A DNA stretch of 64,000 bases from the NCBI RefSeq assembly GCF_001426545.1, contig NZ_LMEZ01000005.1, positions 125,137-189,136 of the forward strand. Reading direction: 5' to 3'. Of this stretch, positions 25,738 through 35,054 are shown one piece after another. The stretch is from Mycobacterium sp. Root135 (GTDB taxonomy: Bacteria; Actinomycetota; Actinomycetes; Mycobacteriales; Mycobacteriaceae). Each line of letters starts with the position of its first letter. Positions within the stretch are counted from its first letter, which is position 1. The notes beneath the pieces are model-generated. The model searched no databases. It saw nothing but the letters and a program-made list of their open reading frames with translations, and was not told where the DNA came from. Made by a program: the position numbers and the translations under genes.

Positions 25738-27285
25738 CTATTCGACGACCAACACGGACGCCTCGTCCATCAACGGATTCCGATCACCGCGCCGCACGTC
25801 GACGCGCAGCGGCTTGGCCGTCAGGTAACCAACCATCCCCAACACCGCCAGCGCCGCGAGGGTGCCGAGGGTGAACAGCTCGAACACCCACATGCTGACT
25901 CCCCACGTCTCCTCGAAGTCGTAGTCGAGGCCGAACAGCCGGTCGAGCGTCCCCGGGAACACCGCCACCCAGCTGCCCAACGCCACCCAGGCGAAGCACA
26001 GCGCACCCATCGCCCGGAACACGTTGTCCGAGACCGGCACCTTGAACGGCCGGACCACGTCGGGGAACGCCGTACGCAGACGCACCGCGGCGGGAATCGA
26101 GATCAGGTAGCTCAGGAGGAACGTCGACACCGAAATGGTCAGCACCACACCGAAGACCGCTGCGGCCGAGCCCTGCACCGCCATCGCGGCCAGCATGAAG
26201 ATCGTCCCGACCACACCGGACATCAGATTGACGCGCAGCGGCGTCCCCAGCCGCGGATGGAATCTGCCGAAGAACCCGCCGAAGAACGCGCCGTCGGCCG
26301 CGGCCATCGCCTGCATGCGGTCGCTGATGATCATCCAGGCGGCACCCTGGGTCATCAACACCAGCGCGAAGACGATCCCGCTCACCGTCATCATCAACGG
26401 AGCGGCCGAACCGTAGACGCCGAACACGGTGGCGACCGCCTCCATCAGTCCGCCGATCCCGGTGATCTGGTCAGCAGGCACGACCAGCAGGATCGCCGCG
26501 ATCGGGAGCAGATAGGCGGCGGCCGCGATCGCCGCAGACCGCGCGATGGCGATCGGCACGTCGCGCGCCGGCTTCTTCATCTCTTCGGCCGCACTGTTTC
26601 CCGACTCGAACCCGAGGTAGGAGAACAGCAGCAGCGGCGTCACGCCGAGCAGGCCGGCGAGCGTCGGAGAGAAGTCACCGGCGGTCAGGCCCGCGAACCC
26701 GTTGCGCGCGGCGTACACCCCCGCCGTCACGATGAAGATCAACAGGAACAGGATCTTCAGGATGGCGCCCACGTTCGGGATCCACTTGCCATGGCGCAGG
26801 CTGACGACCGCAGCGAGCACCGTCATCCAGACGAACACGATCTTGAAGAGGTAGTCGGTCAACGAGCCGTGCTCGAAGTGGACGACGTAGGTACTCACCA
26901 CCTCTGCCGCGATGAACGTGCACGAGCCGCCCACCCAGACGGGTTGCGTCACCCACGTCAACAGCGAGGCCAACGCGGCCAGCGGTCGACCGAACGCGCG
27001 CCGAACCCAGACGTAGACCCCGCCCTCGTCGGTGAAGGTGCTGCCGATCTCGGCGAAGATCAGACCGTAGGGCAGCAGGAAGGTGACGGCGAGCACGAGC
27101 GCCCACGTGAACGTCTGCCCGCCGAAGCTCGACACCTGGCCGAGCACCTCGATCGACACCACGGCGGCGACGATGAGGAAGATGATGTCCAGTCGTCCGA
27201 GCGACTTCTGGAGGTGCTTGGTCTCGCTGGCGGCCCGAGCGGTGCGCTCGCCCGCCCCTACTTCAATTGAGTTGCCTGAGGCCAT
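25738..27285 (-). CDS. APC superfamily amino acid/polyamine permease
   Basis: A 515-residue membrane protein with 12 or more spans. Signatures are IIFLIVAAVVSIEVLGQVSS, IGSTFTDEGGVYVWVRRAFG (the conserved GGxYxW of the family), and FSYLGFESGNSAAEEMKKPA with the E.KNP-like motif as EEMKKPARD. The family imports amino acids, putrescine or ethanolamine. It is 241 bases downstream of an aminotransferase gene on the same strand, with its own upstream palindrome. The neighbouring aminotransferase and acetylpolyamine-type deacetylase suggest a diamine or polyamine as cargo (inference). Confidence 0.9.
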   Translation of the reverse strand: MASGNSIEVGAGERTARAASETKHLQKSLGRLDIIFLIVAAVVSIEVLGQVSSFGGQTFTWALVLAVTFLLPYGLIFAEIGSTFTDEGGVYVWVRRAFGRPLAALASLLTWVTQPVWVGGSCTFIAAEVVSTYVVHFEHGSLTDYLFKIVFVWMTVLAAVVSLRHGKWIPNVGAILKILFLLIFIVTAGVYAARNGFAGLTAGDFSPTLAGLLGVTPLLLFSYLGFESGNSAAEEMKKPARDVPIAIARSAAIAAAAYLLPIAAILLVVPADQITGIGGLMEAVATVFGVYGSAAPLMMTVSGIVFALVLMTQGAAWMIISDRMQAMAAADGAFFGGFFGRFHPRLGTPLRVNLMSGVVGTIFMLAAMAVQGSAAAVFGVVLTISVSTFLLSYLISIPAAVRLRTAFPDVVRPFKVPVSDNVFRAMGALCFAWVALGSWVAVFPGTLDRLFGLDYDFEETWGVSMWVFELFTLGTLAALAVLGMVGYLTAKPLRVDVRRGDRNPLMDEASVLVVE

Positions 27286-27390
27286 CTGTCGCGCCTTTTC
27301 TTGATTGGTGTGCGAGCGGTGCCGCTCCTGTGAGGTATGACACTGCGGCCAGCACCGCGATCTGTAAAGGACGCTTTTCCTGACTAGGAG

Positions 27391-27405
27391 ATCGGATATT
27401 CCGAT
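27391..27405. promoter_or_regulatory. 15-bp palindrome ATCGGATATTCCGAT upstream of the APC permease
   Basis: Perfect 6-bp arms ATCGGA/TCCGAT around TAT, about 106 bp ahead of the permease start. This is a candidate operator of unknown partner, different from the TetR sites at 30130 and 30900. Confidence 0.45.
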
Positions 27406-27478
27406 ACCGTCTGCCGCAGTGAGTCTTTCGCCTCGCGGTGGATCAGAGCTCCAGGTATTTCTCTGTCAGACAGCACGA

Positions 27479-27509
27479 TTCGCCCGCACCCAGGCCGGAT
27501 GCGGGCGAA
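27479..27509 (-). terminator. Hairpin TTCGCCCGCA-11-TGCGGGCGAA after the aminotransferase
   Basis: Perfect 10-bp GC-rich arms with an 11-base loop, 18 bases beyond the aminotransferase stop on the minus strand. No T-run follows, as is common in high-GC actinobacteria. It probably separates the aminotransferase operon from the APC permease. Confidence 0.6.
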
Positions 27510-27526
27510 CGGTCAGTGCAGAATGG

Positions 27527-28948
27527 CTACAGCACGCGGTCGGCAAGTACCTCCAGGATCCGACCGAGACCGCTTACCAGTTCGTCGATCTCCGCACGGC
27601 TGAACACCAATGGGGGCGAGAACTGCACCAGCGGTGTGCCTTCGTGGTCTACCGCAGTGCGGCAAAGGATTCCGGCGTCGAACAACGCCGGCGCCAAGAT
27701 CGTGTGGACGAAGTCGCTTGCCGTCGTCGCCCCCGACCACGTGCACCGCTCCTTGTCGGTCACCAACTCCACCGAGTAGTGGTAACCGACGCCACGGACG
27801 TCGCCGACGAGCCGGTGCTCGAGCAATGTGTCCAGTCGGGCACGGAAGTACGCCTCGTTGCGCTTGACGTTGCCGAGGACGTCTTCGCGCTCCATCACCG
27901 CGATGTTGGCCAGCCCCGCGGCACACGCGGCGGGATGGCCGCCAAAGGTCAAGCCGTGCAGATACATACCGTCTGGGCCGTTGTTGACGGTGTCGAGGAT
28001 CTCGCTCTTGGTGATCATGCCGCCGAGGGGTGCGTGCGCCGAGGAGACGCCCTTGGCGAAGGTGATGATGTCGGGTCGTACGTTGAAACGCGTCGAACCG
28101 AACCACTCGCCGAGCCTGCCGAATCCGCAGATGACCTCGTCGGCCACCAGCACGATGCCGTGCCGGTCGCAGATCTCACGAACCCCGTCGTGGAATCCCG
28201 CGGGCGGAACCAACGACCCACCGGCGTTCTGCATCGGTTCGAGGAAGATGCCGGCGACGGTATCGGGCCCCTCCTGCACGATCAGCGTTTCGATCTCGCG
28301 CAGCAGCGACTCGGTGAACTGCTGTTCGGTCTCCCCCGCCGGGCGCTTGTAGCGCTTGCAGTTGGTGATGTGCCGAGATCCGTACATCAGGGGCTCGAAT
28401 TGCTTGCGCAGGTTGGTCATACCGTTCAGCGAAAGCGCTCCGAACGAGGTGCCGTGGTATGCCGCACGTCGCGAGATGAACTTGATCCGCGAGTGTTCAC
28501 CGCGCGCCTGGTGATACTGCCTGATCAGCTTGATGGCCGCTTCGTTGGACTCGCCTCCGCCGGACGTGAAGTACACGCGGTCCAGCCCGGGTGGGGCCAG
28601 CTCGGCGATCTTGGCGGCCAGCTTCACCGCGGGGGGATGCGCCACCCCCCAGTTGGTGTAGTAGGGGAGCTCGGCCATCTGGTCGCGCACTGCCTCGCCG
28701 ATTTCGCCGCCGAAACTGTATCCGACGTTGACGCAGAACAATCCGGCGAGGGCGTCGAGGTATTCGCGCCCCTCGGAATCCCAGAGGCGGCTGCCCTCGC
28801 CGCGCACCATGACCGGCGGTGGCGCGTCGGTGTAGGCCGATCCCGGGGTGAAGCTCATGACGAGGTGGCGCTGGGCCAGCCGCCCGAGGTCGCCCGCCGA
28901 ATCGTCGGTCGGGGCGGACGTTTCTGGACTCTCGATGGTGTCGGTCAT
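27527..28948 (-). CDS. Class III PLP aminotransferase (omega-amine/putrescine type)
   Basis: 473 residues. It has SRLWDSEGREYLDALAGLFC at the N-terminus, the cofactor-binding FTSGGGESNEAAIKLIRQYH, LVADEVICGFGRLGEWFG with the PLP-ring Asp, and the Schiff-base Lys in ITFAKGVSSAHAPLGGM. Such enzymes transfer the terminal amino group of putrescine, beta-alanine or other omega-amines to pyruvate or 2-oxoglutarate. The start lies 15 bases from the end of the deacetylase-like gene on the same strand, so the two form one operon. The aldehyde formed could be handled by the dehydrogenase at 21148 (inference). Confidence 0.9.
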   Translation of the reverse strand: MTDTIESPETSAPTDDSAGDLGRLAQRHLVMSFTPGSAYTDAPPPVMVRGEGSRLWDSEGREYLDALAGLFCVNVGYSFGGEIGEAVRDQMAELPYYTNWGVAHPPAVKLAAKIAELAPPGLDRVYFTSGGGESNEAAIKLIRQYHQARGEHSRIKFISRRAAYHGTSFGALSLNGMTNLRKQFEPLMYGSRHITNCKRYKRPAGETEQQFTESLLREIETLIVQEGPDTVAGIFLEPMQNAGGSLVPPAGFHDGVREICDRHGIVLVADEVICGFGRLGEWFGSTRFNVRPDIITFAKGVSSAHAPLGGMITKSEILDTVNNGPDGMYLHGLTFGGHPAACAAGLANIAVMEREDVLGNVKRNEAYFRARLDTLLEHRLVGDVRGVGYHYSVELVTDKERCTWSGATTASDFVHTILAPALFDAGILCRTAVDHEGTPLVQFSPPLVFSRAEIDELVSGLGRILEVLADRVL

Positions 28949-28963
28949 GGTGACGCTGTCCTC

Positions 28964-30103
28964 TCAGTTGGCGGGGGTGCGGCTAGTGCGGAGTTCGCGC
29001 GCGATGTCGTCGACGATCGCGGTCTGGTATTCGACGACGCGCGCCGTCGGCTGTTGCGCGACGAAGGTCTCCTCGAAGGGGTCGACGACGTCGGTGCGGA
29101 TGCCCGAGAGCGTTTCGACTATTGCCAAACCGCAAAAGGGAACGGCGGATTCGGCGTAGCCGCCCTCGTGCACGACGACAAGCCGACCGCCGCACGCTCG
29201 GTCGGCGACGTCTTTGACCATGCGGGTCATCTCACGAAAGGAACCGGCGTGCAGCATCTGGCGCGCGAGGGGGTCCACGGCGTTGGCGTCGAGACCACTG
29301 GCCACCACGATGAGATCGGGCCGGAAGTCTTCGATGGCCGGAACCACGATCGTCCGCATGGCGTGCAGGTACGTGTCGTGACCGGAGCCCGGCGGCAGGG
29401 GCACGTTGAGGTTGAATCCCCTCCCGGGGCCTTCGCCGAGCTCGTCTACCGCGCCGCTGTCGACCGGGAAGCAGTTCTCTTGGTGCAGCGATATCGTCAG
29501 CACGTCGTCGCGGTGGTAGTAGATGTGTTGAGTTCCGTTGCCGTGGTGCACGTCCCAGTCGAGGATCGCAACCTTGCCGAGACCGTGACTCGCCTTCGCC
29601 GCTTCGATGGCGATGGGGATGTTGGCCAGCAGGCAAAATCCCATCCCACTGTCGGGAAGGCAGTGGTGCCCGGGTGGGCGCGACAGCGAGTACGCGTTGC
29701 GCCGGACGCCGTCGAGTACGTCGGCGACGGCCCGCTTGGCCAGCCCGGCCGACAGCGACGCGATGTCGAAACCGCCACGAGAGAAAAGCGCCTCGGGCCC
29801 GATCTCACCGCCGCGGCCCGCACTGAGGGTTTGAAAGCGTTCGACGTAGTCGGCGGTGTGCACGCGTAGCAGGTCGTCGACGGTCGCAGGTTCTGCGCTG
29901 CTGACCGCGAGTTGGCCGGTCAGGCCCGACACGTCGAGCAGTGCCTTCAGTCGACGCTTGGTCTCAGGCGACTCGGGGTGGCCGCCGCCGGCGAGGGGTT
30001 GCAGCCAGCCGCCGACGGGGAGGAACAGAACGGCTTCACCCGTGCTGTGCCATAGACAGAGTTCGTCGTGATAAAAGCCCGTGCCGCCGCCGTCACACGT
30101 CAT
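28964..30103 (-). CDS. Histone-deacetylase-like amidohydrolase (acetylpolyamine amidohydrolase type)
   Basis: A 379-residue Zn-dependent deacetylase. Motifs: GGHPESPETKRRLKALLD, the paired catalytic His in SRPPGHHCLPDSGMGFCLLA, the Zn ligands in ILDWDVHHGNGTQHIYY, LHQENCFPVDSG, and VVASGLDANAVDPLARQ with the further Asp ligand, then VHEGGYAES. The Glu in LHQENCFP resembles the position that selects polyamines in acetylpolyamine amidohydrolases. The ATG at 30103 has GGAG upstream. An operator-like repeat at 30125-30150 precedes it and recurs before the TetR gene. It probably deacetylates an N-acetylated amine before transamination. Confidence 0.88.
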   Translation of the reverse strand: MTCDGGGTGFYHDELCLWHSTGEAVLFLPVGGWLQPLAGGGHPESPETKRRLKALLDVSGLTGQLAVSSAEPATVDDLLRVHTADYVERFQTLSAGRGGEIGPEALFSRGGFDIASLSAGLAKRAVADVLDGVRRNAYSLSRPPGHHCLPDSGMGFCLLANIPIAIEAAKASHGLGKVAILDWDVHHGNGTQHIYYHRDDVLTISLHQENCFPVDSGAVDELGEGPGRGFNLNVPLPPGSGHDTYLHAMRTIVVPAIEDFRPDLIVVASGLDANAVDPLARQMLHAGSFREMTRMVKDVADRACGGRLVVVHEGGYAESAVPFCGLAIVETLSGIRTDVVDPFEETFVAQQPTARVVEYQTAIVDDIARELRTSRTPAN

Positions 30104-30124
30104 CGGTCCCGTAACTCCGTCCAC

Positions 30125-30150
30125 ATTCTCTGCGCTTGAACGCAAAGAAT
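30125..30150. promoter_or_regulatory. TetR operator copy 1, upstream of the deacetylase operon
   Basis: An imperfect 26-bp palindrome with ATTCT/AGAAT ends. Its core, CTGCGCTTGAACGCAA (30130-30145), read in reverse is TTGCGTTCAAGCGCAG. It matches TTGCGATTCAGCGCAA at 30900-30915, upstream of the TetR gene. It lies about 22-47 bp before the deacetylase start. Confidence 0.6.
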
Positions 30151-30221
30151 GCCCCTACAACGCGGCGCCGTCAAGAGGAGGCGTGAGACGAGGGGGCCGG
30201 CGACGCGGCGAGCGGGGCAGG

Positions 30222-30821
30222 CTAGATGTCGGCGCGGGTGACCGAACGCGCGTAGGACCGCATCAGGCCGGCGGCCACCGAGGGGTCCAACGACGAGTTG
30301 CCGCCGTTGAGGTGCATCCCGTACGCGTCCTCGAGGGCCACGAAGTTCTGCGCGACGGACAGCACCGGTTCGGTCAGCTCGAAGGCGCCCGACGCGTGGC
30401 CGGCCTCGAGAACGGCGACGTAGAGCGACACTTCGCGGTCGAACAGCAGGGTCAGCAGCGTCCCGTGCGAAGGGTCACGACCTGCGTTGACGGCTAGTTC
30501 GTACAACGCCCGGTTCAGCATGTCGTCGTCACCGGCGGGCAGTCCCGATTCGATGAGGTTGGCCAGCCGATCACGCGGATCGTCGAGCTTGCTGATCGCA
30601 TCCAGCCGCTGCCAGTAGTACCGGTCCACGGCATTGCGATAGACCTCGTCGATCAGGTCTTCGATCTCCGGGTAGTAATAGGCCACCAGCCTCGGCGAGA
30701 TGTCCGCGGCGGTGGCGATGTCCTTGACCCGCATGCCGCCGACACCCCGGTTGGCGATGACGTCGATCGCGGCCGAGACGAGTTGGTTGCGACGAGCATC
30801 CTGGTTTCGTACCCGCGCCAT
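30222..30821 (-). CDS. TetR family transcriptional regulator
   Basis: 199 residues. The DNA-binding domain has NQLVSAAIDVIANRGVGGMR and VKDIATAADISPRLVAYYYP, with the recognition helix ISPRLVAYYY. The C-terminal domain resembles BetI-type TetR proteins (LNRALYELAVNAGRDP). The ATG at 30821 has a GGAGAGG site. The same 16-bp palindrome lies upstream of this gene and upstream of the deacetylase-aminotransferase operon, so it probably represses both and itself. An amine or acyl-amine inducer is likely from context. Confidence 0.9.
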   Translation of the reverse strand: MARVRNQDARRNQLVSAAIDVIANRGVGGMRVKDIATAADISPRLVAYYYPEIEDLIDEVYRNAVDRYYWQRLDAISKLDDPRDRLANLIESGLPAGDDDMLNRALYELAVNAGRDPSHGTLLTLLFDREVSLYVAVLEAGHASGAFELTEPVLSVAQNFVALEDAYGMHLNGGNSSLDPSVAAGLMRSYARSVTRADI

Positions 30822-30899
30822 GACGACCCGCCTCTCCGACCGACCTCCGAGAGTACGGCAACGCCCACCTGGGCCGCCGCCGCAGTCGCGACCGATCTC

Positions 30900-30915
30900 T
30901 TGCGATTCAGCGCAA
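30900..30915. promoter_or_regulatory. TetR operator copy 2, upstream of the tetR gene
   Basis: TTGCGATTCAGCGCAA: 5-bp arms TTGCG/CGCAA around six bases. It lies 79-94 bp upstream of the TetR start and matches the core of the site at 30130-30145. Confidence 0.6.
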
Positions 30916-30929
30916 ATAATCGCTCGCGA

Positions 30930-31805
30930 TCACGTCGCCCGGGTCAGTGCCCCGCGGGCCGCCTCGAGACGGCCCGGCTGGATTCGGTACACCCGCCGGG
31001 CGGTGCCCGACCATACGTGGTTCGCGTCTTCGACGCCCAGGCCTGAAAGTGCCGACTGCAGTCCGGCGAACACGCGGTCGTAGCCGCCGCTGGCCACCGA
31101 GATCGGCCAGTCCCCGCCGTACATGAGCCGCTCCGGGCCGAACACTTCGAGCGCGCGGTCGACGAAGGGACGGATGCCGTCGACGGACCACTGTCCGGAA
31201 TCCGGGTAGAGCCCCGAGATCTTGGCGCTCACCATCGGGTTCTGCGCCGCCGCGGCGATCAGCGACCACCATGGCTCGACGTCGTCCGCGCCGATCGGAG
31301 GCTTCGCCAGGTGGTCGAGGACGATCCGCAGGTCGGGGTGGCGCTCGGAGATGGTGGGCACGTGGTCGAGGTGCCGGGGCAAGGTGGAGACGAAGTCGAA
31401 CGCCACGTCACCCGCCTCCAGGACCGCGAGCCCCTCGTCGACCGGGGCGCTGATGATCCAATCGGGATCTGCCTTGTGGTGCACCAGATTGCGAACCCCG
31501 ACCACTCGGTCGTCGCGGCGCAGACGGGACAGGCGCTCGGCGGCCTGCTCGGGCTGATCCAGGGGCAGGTAGGCGACGATCGCCACGACCGTCGGGTGGG
31601 CGTCGGCCACCTCGAACATCAGCTCGGTGTCGCCGTCGTCGTCGTCGGACTCCACCAGCACCGTGGCGTCCACCCCGTTCCGCACGAGATGTGGTGCGAG
31701 TTCGTCGAATTCGAAGGTGCGATTCCACTCCGGAACGTCCGGACCGAGCCACGGATAGGGCGCCCTGGTCAGATCCCAGACGTGTTGGTGGGCGTCGACG
31801 ATCAT
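30930..31805 (-). CDS. Amidohydrolase-2 family lactonase (L-fuconolactonase-like)
   Basis: 291 residues. It starts [20 protein letters not shown], with the HxH metal pair near the N-terminus of the barrel. Later metal-ligand regions are [13 protein letters not shown] and [10 protein letters not shown]. This subfamily of the amidohydrolase superfamily hydrolyses sugar lactones such as L-fucono-1,4-lactone. Its ATG overlaps the stop of the fuconate dehydratase gene by 4 bases. In the pathway it would open the lactone made by the dehydrogenase. A related sugar lactone remains possible. Confidence 0.82.
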   Translation of the reverse strand: MIVDAHQHVWDLTRAPYPWLGPDVPEWNRTFEFDELAPHLVRNGVDATVLVESDDDDGDTELMFEVADAHPTVVAIVAYLPLDQPEQAAERLSRLRRDDRVVGVRNLVHHKADPDWIISAPVDEGLAVLEAGDVAFDFVSTLPRHLDHVPTISERHPDLRIVLDHLAKPPIGADDVEPWWSLIAAAAQNPMVSAKISGLYPDSGQWSVDGIRPFVDRALEVFGPERLMYGGDWPISVASGGYDRVFAGLQSALSGLGVEDANHVWSGTARRVYRIQPGRLEAARGALTRAT

Positions 31806-33139
31806 CCGACACCCGCCTCGGACACCACCACCGCGTGGGGATGACGCGTCGACCAGTAGGCACCGTCCGGGTAGGCGTACTCGGCCACCGACGCGGCATA
31901 CATCTGCGCGCTGTAGCCGGGTTTGGTAGGCAGGACGTAGGCCCCGCTCTCCACGACGCACGGATCGGTGAAGTGTTCGTGCAGGTGGTCGACGAACTCG
32001 GTCACCCGGTTCTCGGTCGTGCCCGCCACCGCGACGTAGTCGAACACCGAAAGGTGTTGCACCAGTTCACACAGCCCTACCCCGCCGGCGTGCGGACACA
32101 CCGGCACGCCAAACTTCTTCGCCATCAGATAGACCGGGATGATCTCGTTGATCGACGCCAGGCGGGCCGCGTCGAGCTGGCAGTAGTCGATGGCCTCGGC
32201 CTGGAACAGCTGCTTGAACAGCACGCGGTTCATGCCGTGCTCACCGGTGGCCACGCCGATGGGCACCACCGCCTTTCGCACCGCCGCGTGGCCCAGGACG
32301 TCGTCGGGACTGGTCGGCTCTTCGATCCACAACGGCTTGAACTTCGCCAACGCGTTGACCCACTCGATGGCTTCGGGCACGTCCCACACTTGATTGGCGT
32401 CGATCATGAGGTGTGCGTCCCAGCCGATCACCTCGCGTGCGATGGTGCACCGCCGGATGTCGTCGGCGAGGTTGGCACCCACCTTGAGCTTGACGTGACG
32501 GTAGCCGTCGGCGACCGCCAGGGCAGCCAGTTCTCGCAGCTTGTCGTCGGAGTAGCCGAGCCAGCCCGCCGAGGTGGTGTAACACGGGTATCCCGTGCGA
32601 TCCATGTCGGCGATGCGTGCGGCGCGGGTGGGCACGGACTCCGCCAGCATGTCGACTGCCTCTTGCCGGGTCAGCACGTCGCTGAGGTAGGTCAAGTCCA
32701 GCGTGTCGACGAGGTCTTCGGTGTCCATCTCGGAAAGCAACCGCCACAACGGCTTTCCTGCCACGCGGGCGGCGAGATCCCAGACCGCGTTCATCACGGC
32801 GGCCATGGCGAGGTGCTCGACGCCCTTGTCTGGGCCGAGCCAGCGCAATTGAGAGTCGCCGGCCAGGTCGCGATACGTCCCACCGAGGTCGCCGACCATC
32901 CCGGCGACGTCACGGCCGACCAGGGGTTCGGCGCGTTGTCGGGCCGCTAACGTGCAGATGTCGTTGCCGCGGCCGATGGTGAAGGTGAAGCCGTACCCCG
33001 CAAGCCGCGGGTCGTCGGTGCGCAGCACGACGTAGGTCGCCGAGTAGTCGCCGTCCTTGTTCATGGCGTCGGAGCCATCCATCGACAGGGACGTCGGGAA
33101 GCGCACGTCGGTGACGTCCACGGAAGTGATGCGAGTCAT
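31802..33139 (-). CDS. L-fuconate dehydratase (enolase superfamily)
   Basis: 445 residues, typical for this enzyme. It belongs to the mandelate racemase group of the enolase superfamily. The catalytic KxK is in [18 protein letters not shown], metal ligands are [10 protein letters not shown] and IEEPTSPDD, and the His-containing strand is [20 protein letters not shown], a pattern close to human ENOSF1 and bacterial L-fuconate dehydratase. It removes water from L-fuconate to give 2-keto-3-deoxy-L-fuconate. It overlaps both neighbours by 4 bases (aldo/keto reductase before, lactonase after), a strict coupling that supports a single pathway. Confidence 0.9.
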   Translation of the reverse strand: MTRITSVDVTDVRFPTSLSMDGSDAMNKDGDYSATYVVLRTDDPRLAGYGFTFTIGRGNDICTLAARQRAEPLVGRDVAGMVGDLGGTYRDLAGDSQLRWLGPDKGVEHLAMAAVMNAVWDLAARVAGKPLWRLLSEMDTEDLVDTLDLTYLSDVLTRQEAVDMLAESVPTRAARIADMDRTGYPCYTTSAGWLGYSDDKLRELAALAVADGYRHVKLKVGANLADDIRRCTIAREVIGWDAHLMIDANQVWDVPEAIEWVNALAKFKPLWIEEPTSPDDVLGHAAVRKAVVPIGVATGEHGMNRVLFKQLFQAEAIDYCQLDAARLASINEIIPVYLMAKKFGVPVCPHAGGVGLCELVQHLSVFDYVAVAGTTENRVTEFVDHLHEHFTDPCVVESGAYVLPTKPGYSAQMYAASVAEYAYPDGAYWSTRHPHAVVVSEAGVG

Positions 33140-34155
33140 GGCAGCTCCTGGGTGTGGGACTGGTGGGAGTTCTCGGAACGCGTCGAAATCAGTCCCGCGG
33201 CAGCGAGATCCGACCACAGTGCGGCCGGAATCAGACGTTGACGGCGGTCGACGGCGTCGACGACCTGTTCGGGACTCGCCGCACCCACCACGACCGAGAC
33301 GACGGCCGGGTGGCGTAGGGGGAAGGCGAGTGCGGCGTCCGGCAGTGTCACGCCGTGGCGTTCGCAGACTGACGCGAGTGCCTCGACGCGCGCGACGACG
33401 TGGGCGGGGGCCGGGGCGTAGTCGTACATCGGGTCGGGCCCGGGTCGCGGCGTCGCCAGCAGCCCAGAGTTGTAGACCCCGGCGGCGACCACGCCGACGC
33501 CGCGCTCGAAGGCCAGCTCGACCAGATCGTCGGCTTGTTCGAGCAGGGTGTATCTGCCCGCGCACATGACGAGGTCGACTCCACGGTCGTCGCGGATCAG
33601 TTCGGTGAGGGGTTCGGCGAAGTTCATCCCGGCGCCGATTGCTCCGACGACGCCCTCGTCCCGCAACTCGACCAACGCCGGAAGTGCCTCGGCAAGCGCC
33701 TGTTCCCAATGGTTTTCGGGATCGTGAAGGTAGGCGACGTCCAGTCGGTCCAGCCCGAGACGGTCGAGGCTCTCGTGCACCGAGCGGCGGATGCCGTCGC
33801 GGGTGAAGTCCCACCTGCGCCGGGTGGTGGCGGGGACGTCGAAACCCTCGTCGTCCATCCGTCCGTCGGCGTCCGGATCGGTCTCGAGCAGGCGACCCAC
33901 CTTCGACGACACCACGTACTGGTCCCTTGGCCGCTCCCTCAGCAGGGCACCGAAGCGACGCTCGGAGAGCCCAAGGCCGTAGTGGGGAGCGGTGTCGAAG
34001 TAGCGAATGCCGTTGTCCCATGCGGTGTCCACGATGCCGCGCGCATCGTCGTCACTGATCGCGCGGTACAGGTTGCCCAGCTGTGAGCCGCCGAGGCCCA
34101 GTTCGGTCAGGGTCGCCCGCCCGCGGGTGCGGGTGGGGATCACGATGTCAGGCAT
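33136..34155 (-). CDS. Aldo/keto reductase (L-fucose dehydrogenase-like)
   Basis: A 339-residue TIM-barrel oxidoreductase. Motifs: [32 protein letters not shown] with the catalytic Asp and Tyr, [10 protein letters not shown] with the Lys, and [12 protein letters not shown] with the His. Bacterial L-fucose and D-threo-aldose dehydrogenases belong here and oxidise the sugar to the lactone with NAD(P)+. The ATG (34155) shares one base with the permease stop. It precedes the dehydratase in the coupled operon. Context supports L-fucose or a related L-sugar such as L-galactose. Confidence 0.83.
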   Translation of the reverse strand: MPDIVIPTRTRGRATLTELGLGGSQLGNLYRAISDDDARGIVDTAWDNGIRYFDTAPHYGLGLSERRFGALLRERPRDQYVVSSKVGRLLETDPDADGRMDDEGFDVPATTRRRWDFTRDGIRRSVHESLDRLGLDRLDVAYLHDPENHWEQALAEALPALVELRDEGVVGAIGAGMNFAEPLTELIRDDRGVDLVMCAGRYTLLEQADDLVELAFERGVGVVAAGVYNSGLLATPRPGPDPMYDYAPAPAHVVARVEALASVCERHGVTLPDAALAFPLRHPAVVSVVVGAASPEQVVDAVDRRQRLIPAALWSDLAAAGLISTRSENSHQSHTQELP

Positions 34156-35054
34156 CAGCCCTTGACCGCCCCCACGGTCTCACCGCGGATGAGGTACTTC
34201 TGCGCACCGATGAACACGATGAGCAGGGGGAGCATCGAGATGAAGGTGGCCAACGCCAGCTGTGGCATGTAGAGCTTCACGTCGAGACCGGCCGCCACCG
34301 TCGGGTTGAACAGCGGGCTGGCTCCGATCAGCTGCTGAATGCCGATCGAAAGGGTGTTGTTGTCCTGGTTGGAGGACAACAACGCCAGTGGCAGAAAGAA
34401 GTTCGTCCAGTTGGCGACGAAGGCGAAGAAGCCCACCAGGACCACCGCCTGCTTCGAGATCGGCAGTCCGATTCGCCAGAAGACCGCGACCTCCGACAGC
34501 CCGTCGATGCGGGCCGCCTCGACCAGTTCCCGCGGCATCGTGGTCATGAAGTGGATGTAGGAGAGGTAGACGCCGAACGGGAAGAATCCCATGATGATCA
34601 GGACGGGCCAGAGCTCCCCCACCGCGCCAATGGCGTTGACCTCGAGGAACAACGGGATGACCAGGACCGTGTTGGGCATGACCATGGTGACCAGGGTGAT
34701 CACGAGGATGACCCTGCGGAAGCGGAACCGCAGCCGGGCCATGGCGTAGCCCGCGGGGAGCGCGGCGACCAGACCCAACAGGGCCCCACCGCCCGCCACG
34801 AACAGAGAGTTCAGAATCCACTGCGTGAACAGTCCGCCGTTCGGCCCGAAACCGTCGACCTGAGACCAGTTGTGGACGACGTTGCCCAAGGAGACGTCGC
34901 CCAATCCCAGGAACCCGCCTGCCCCGGTGTCCACCCCGCGCTCGGAGCGGAACGCCATCGCGATGAATCCGACGATCGGAAAGACGAATATCGCCGCGAC
35001 GAAGAGCATCGTGGCCACTCGAGCGAGGCGGCCAGCGGTCCATTGCCGGCTCAT
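34155..35054 (-). CDS. Carbohydrate ABC transporter permease (MalG family), second system
   Basis: A 299-residue membrane protein with about six spans. The coupling motif is EAARIDGLSEVAVFWRIGLP. The ATG start overlaps the MalF-type stop by 4 bases. It ends KYLIRGETVGAVKG, as usual for MalG-like proteins. It forms the channel with the upstream permease and takes substrate from the lipoprotein at 36063. Confidence 0.92.
   Translation of the reverse strand: MSRQWTAGRLARVATMLFVAAIFVFPIVGFIAMAFRSERGVDTGAGGFLGLGDVSLGNVVHNWSQVDGFGPNGGLFTQWILNSLFVAGGGALLGLVAALPAGYAMARLRFRFRRVILVITLVTMVMPNTVLVIPLFLEVNAIGAVGELWPVLIIMGFFPFGVYLSYIHFMTTMPRELVEAARIDGLSEVAVFWRIGLPISKQAVVLVGFFAFVANWTNFFLPLALLSSNQDNNTLSIGIQQLIGASPLFNPTVAAGLDVKLYMPQLALATFISMLPLLIVFIGAQKYLIRGETVGAVKG

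Noticed and set aside
27419-29869. Long plus-strand open frame of 816 codons
   Set aside because: It is antisense to the aminotransferase and deacetylase genes, which carry full family motifs; a product of GC-biased codon use with no recognisable domain.
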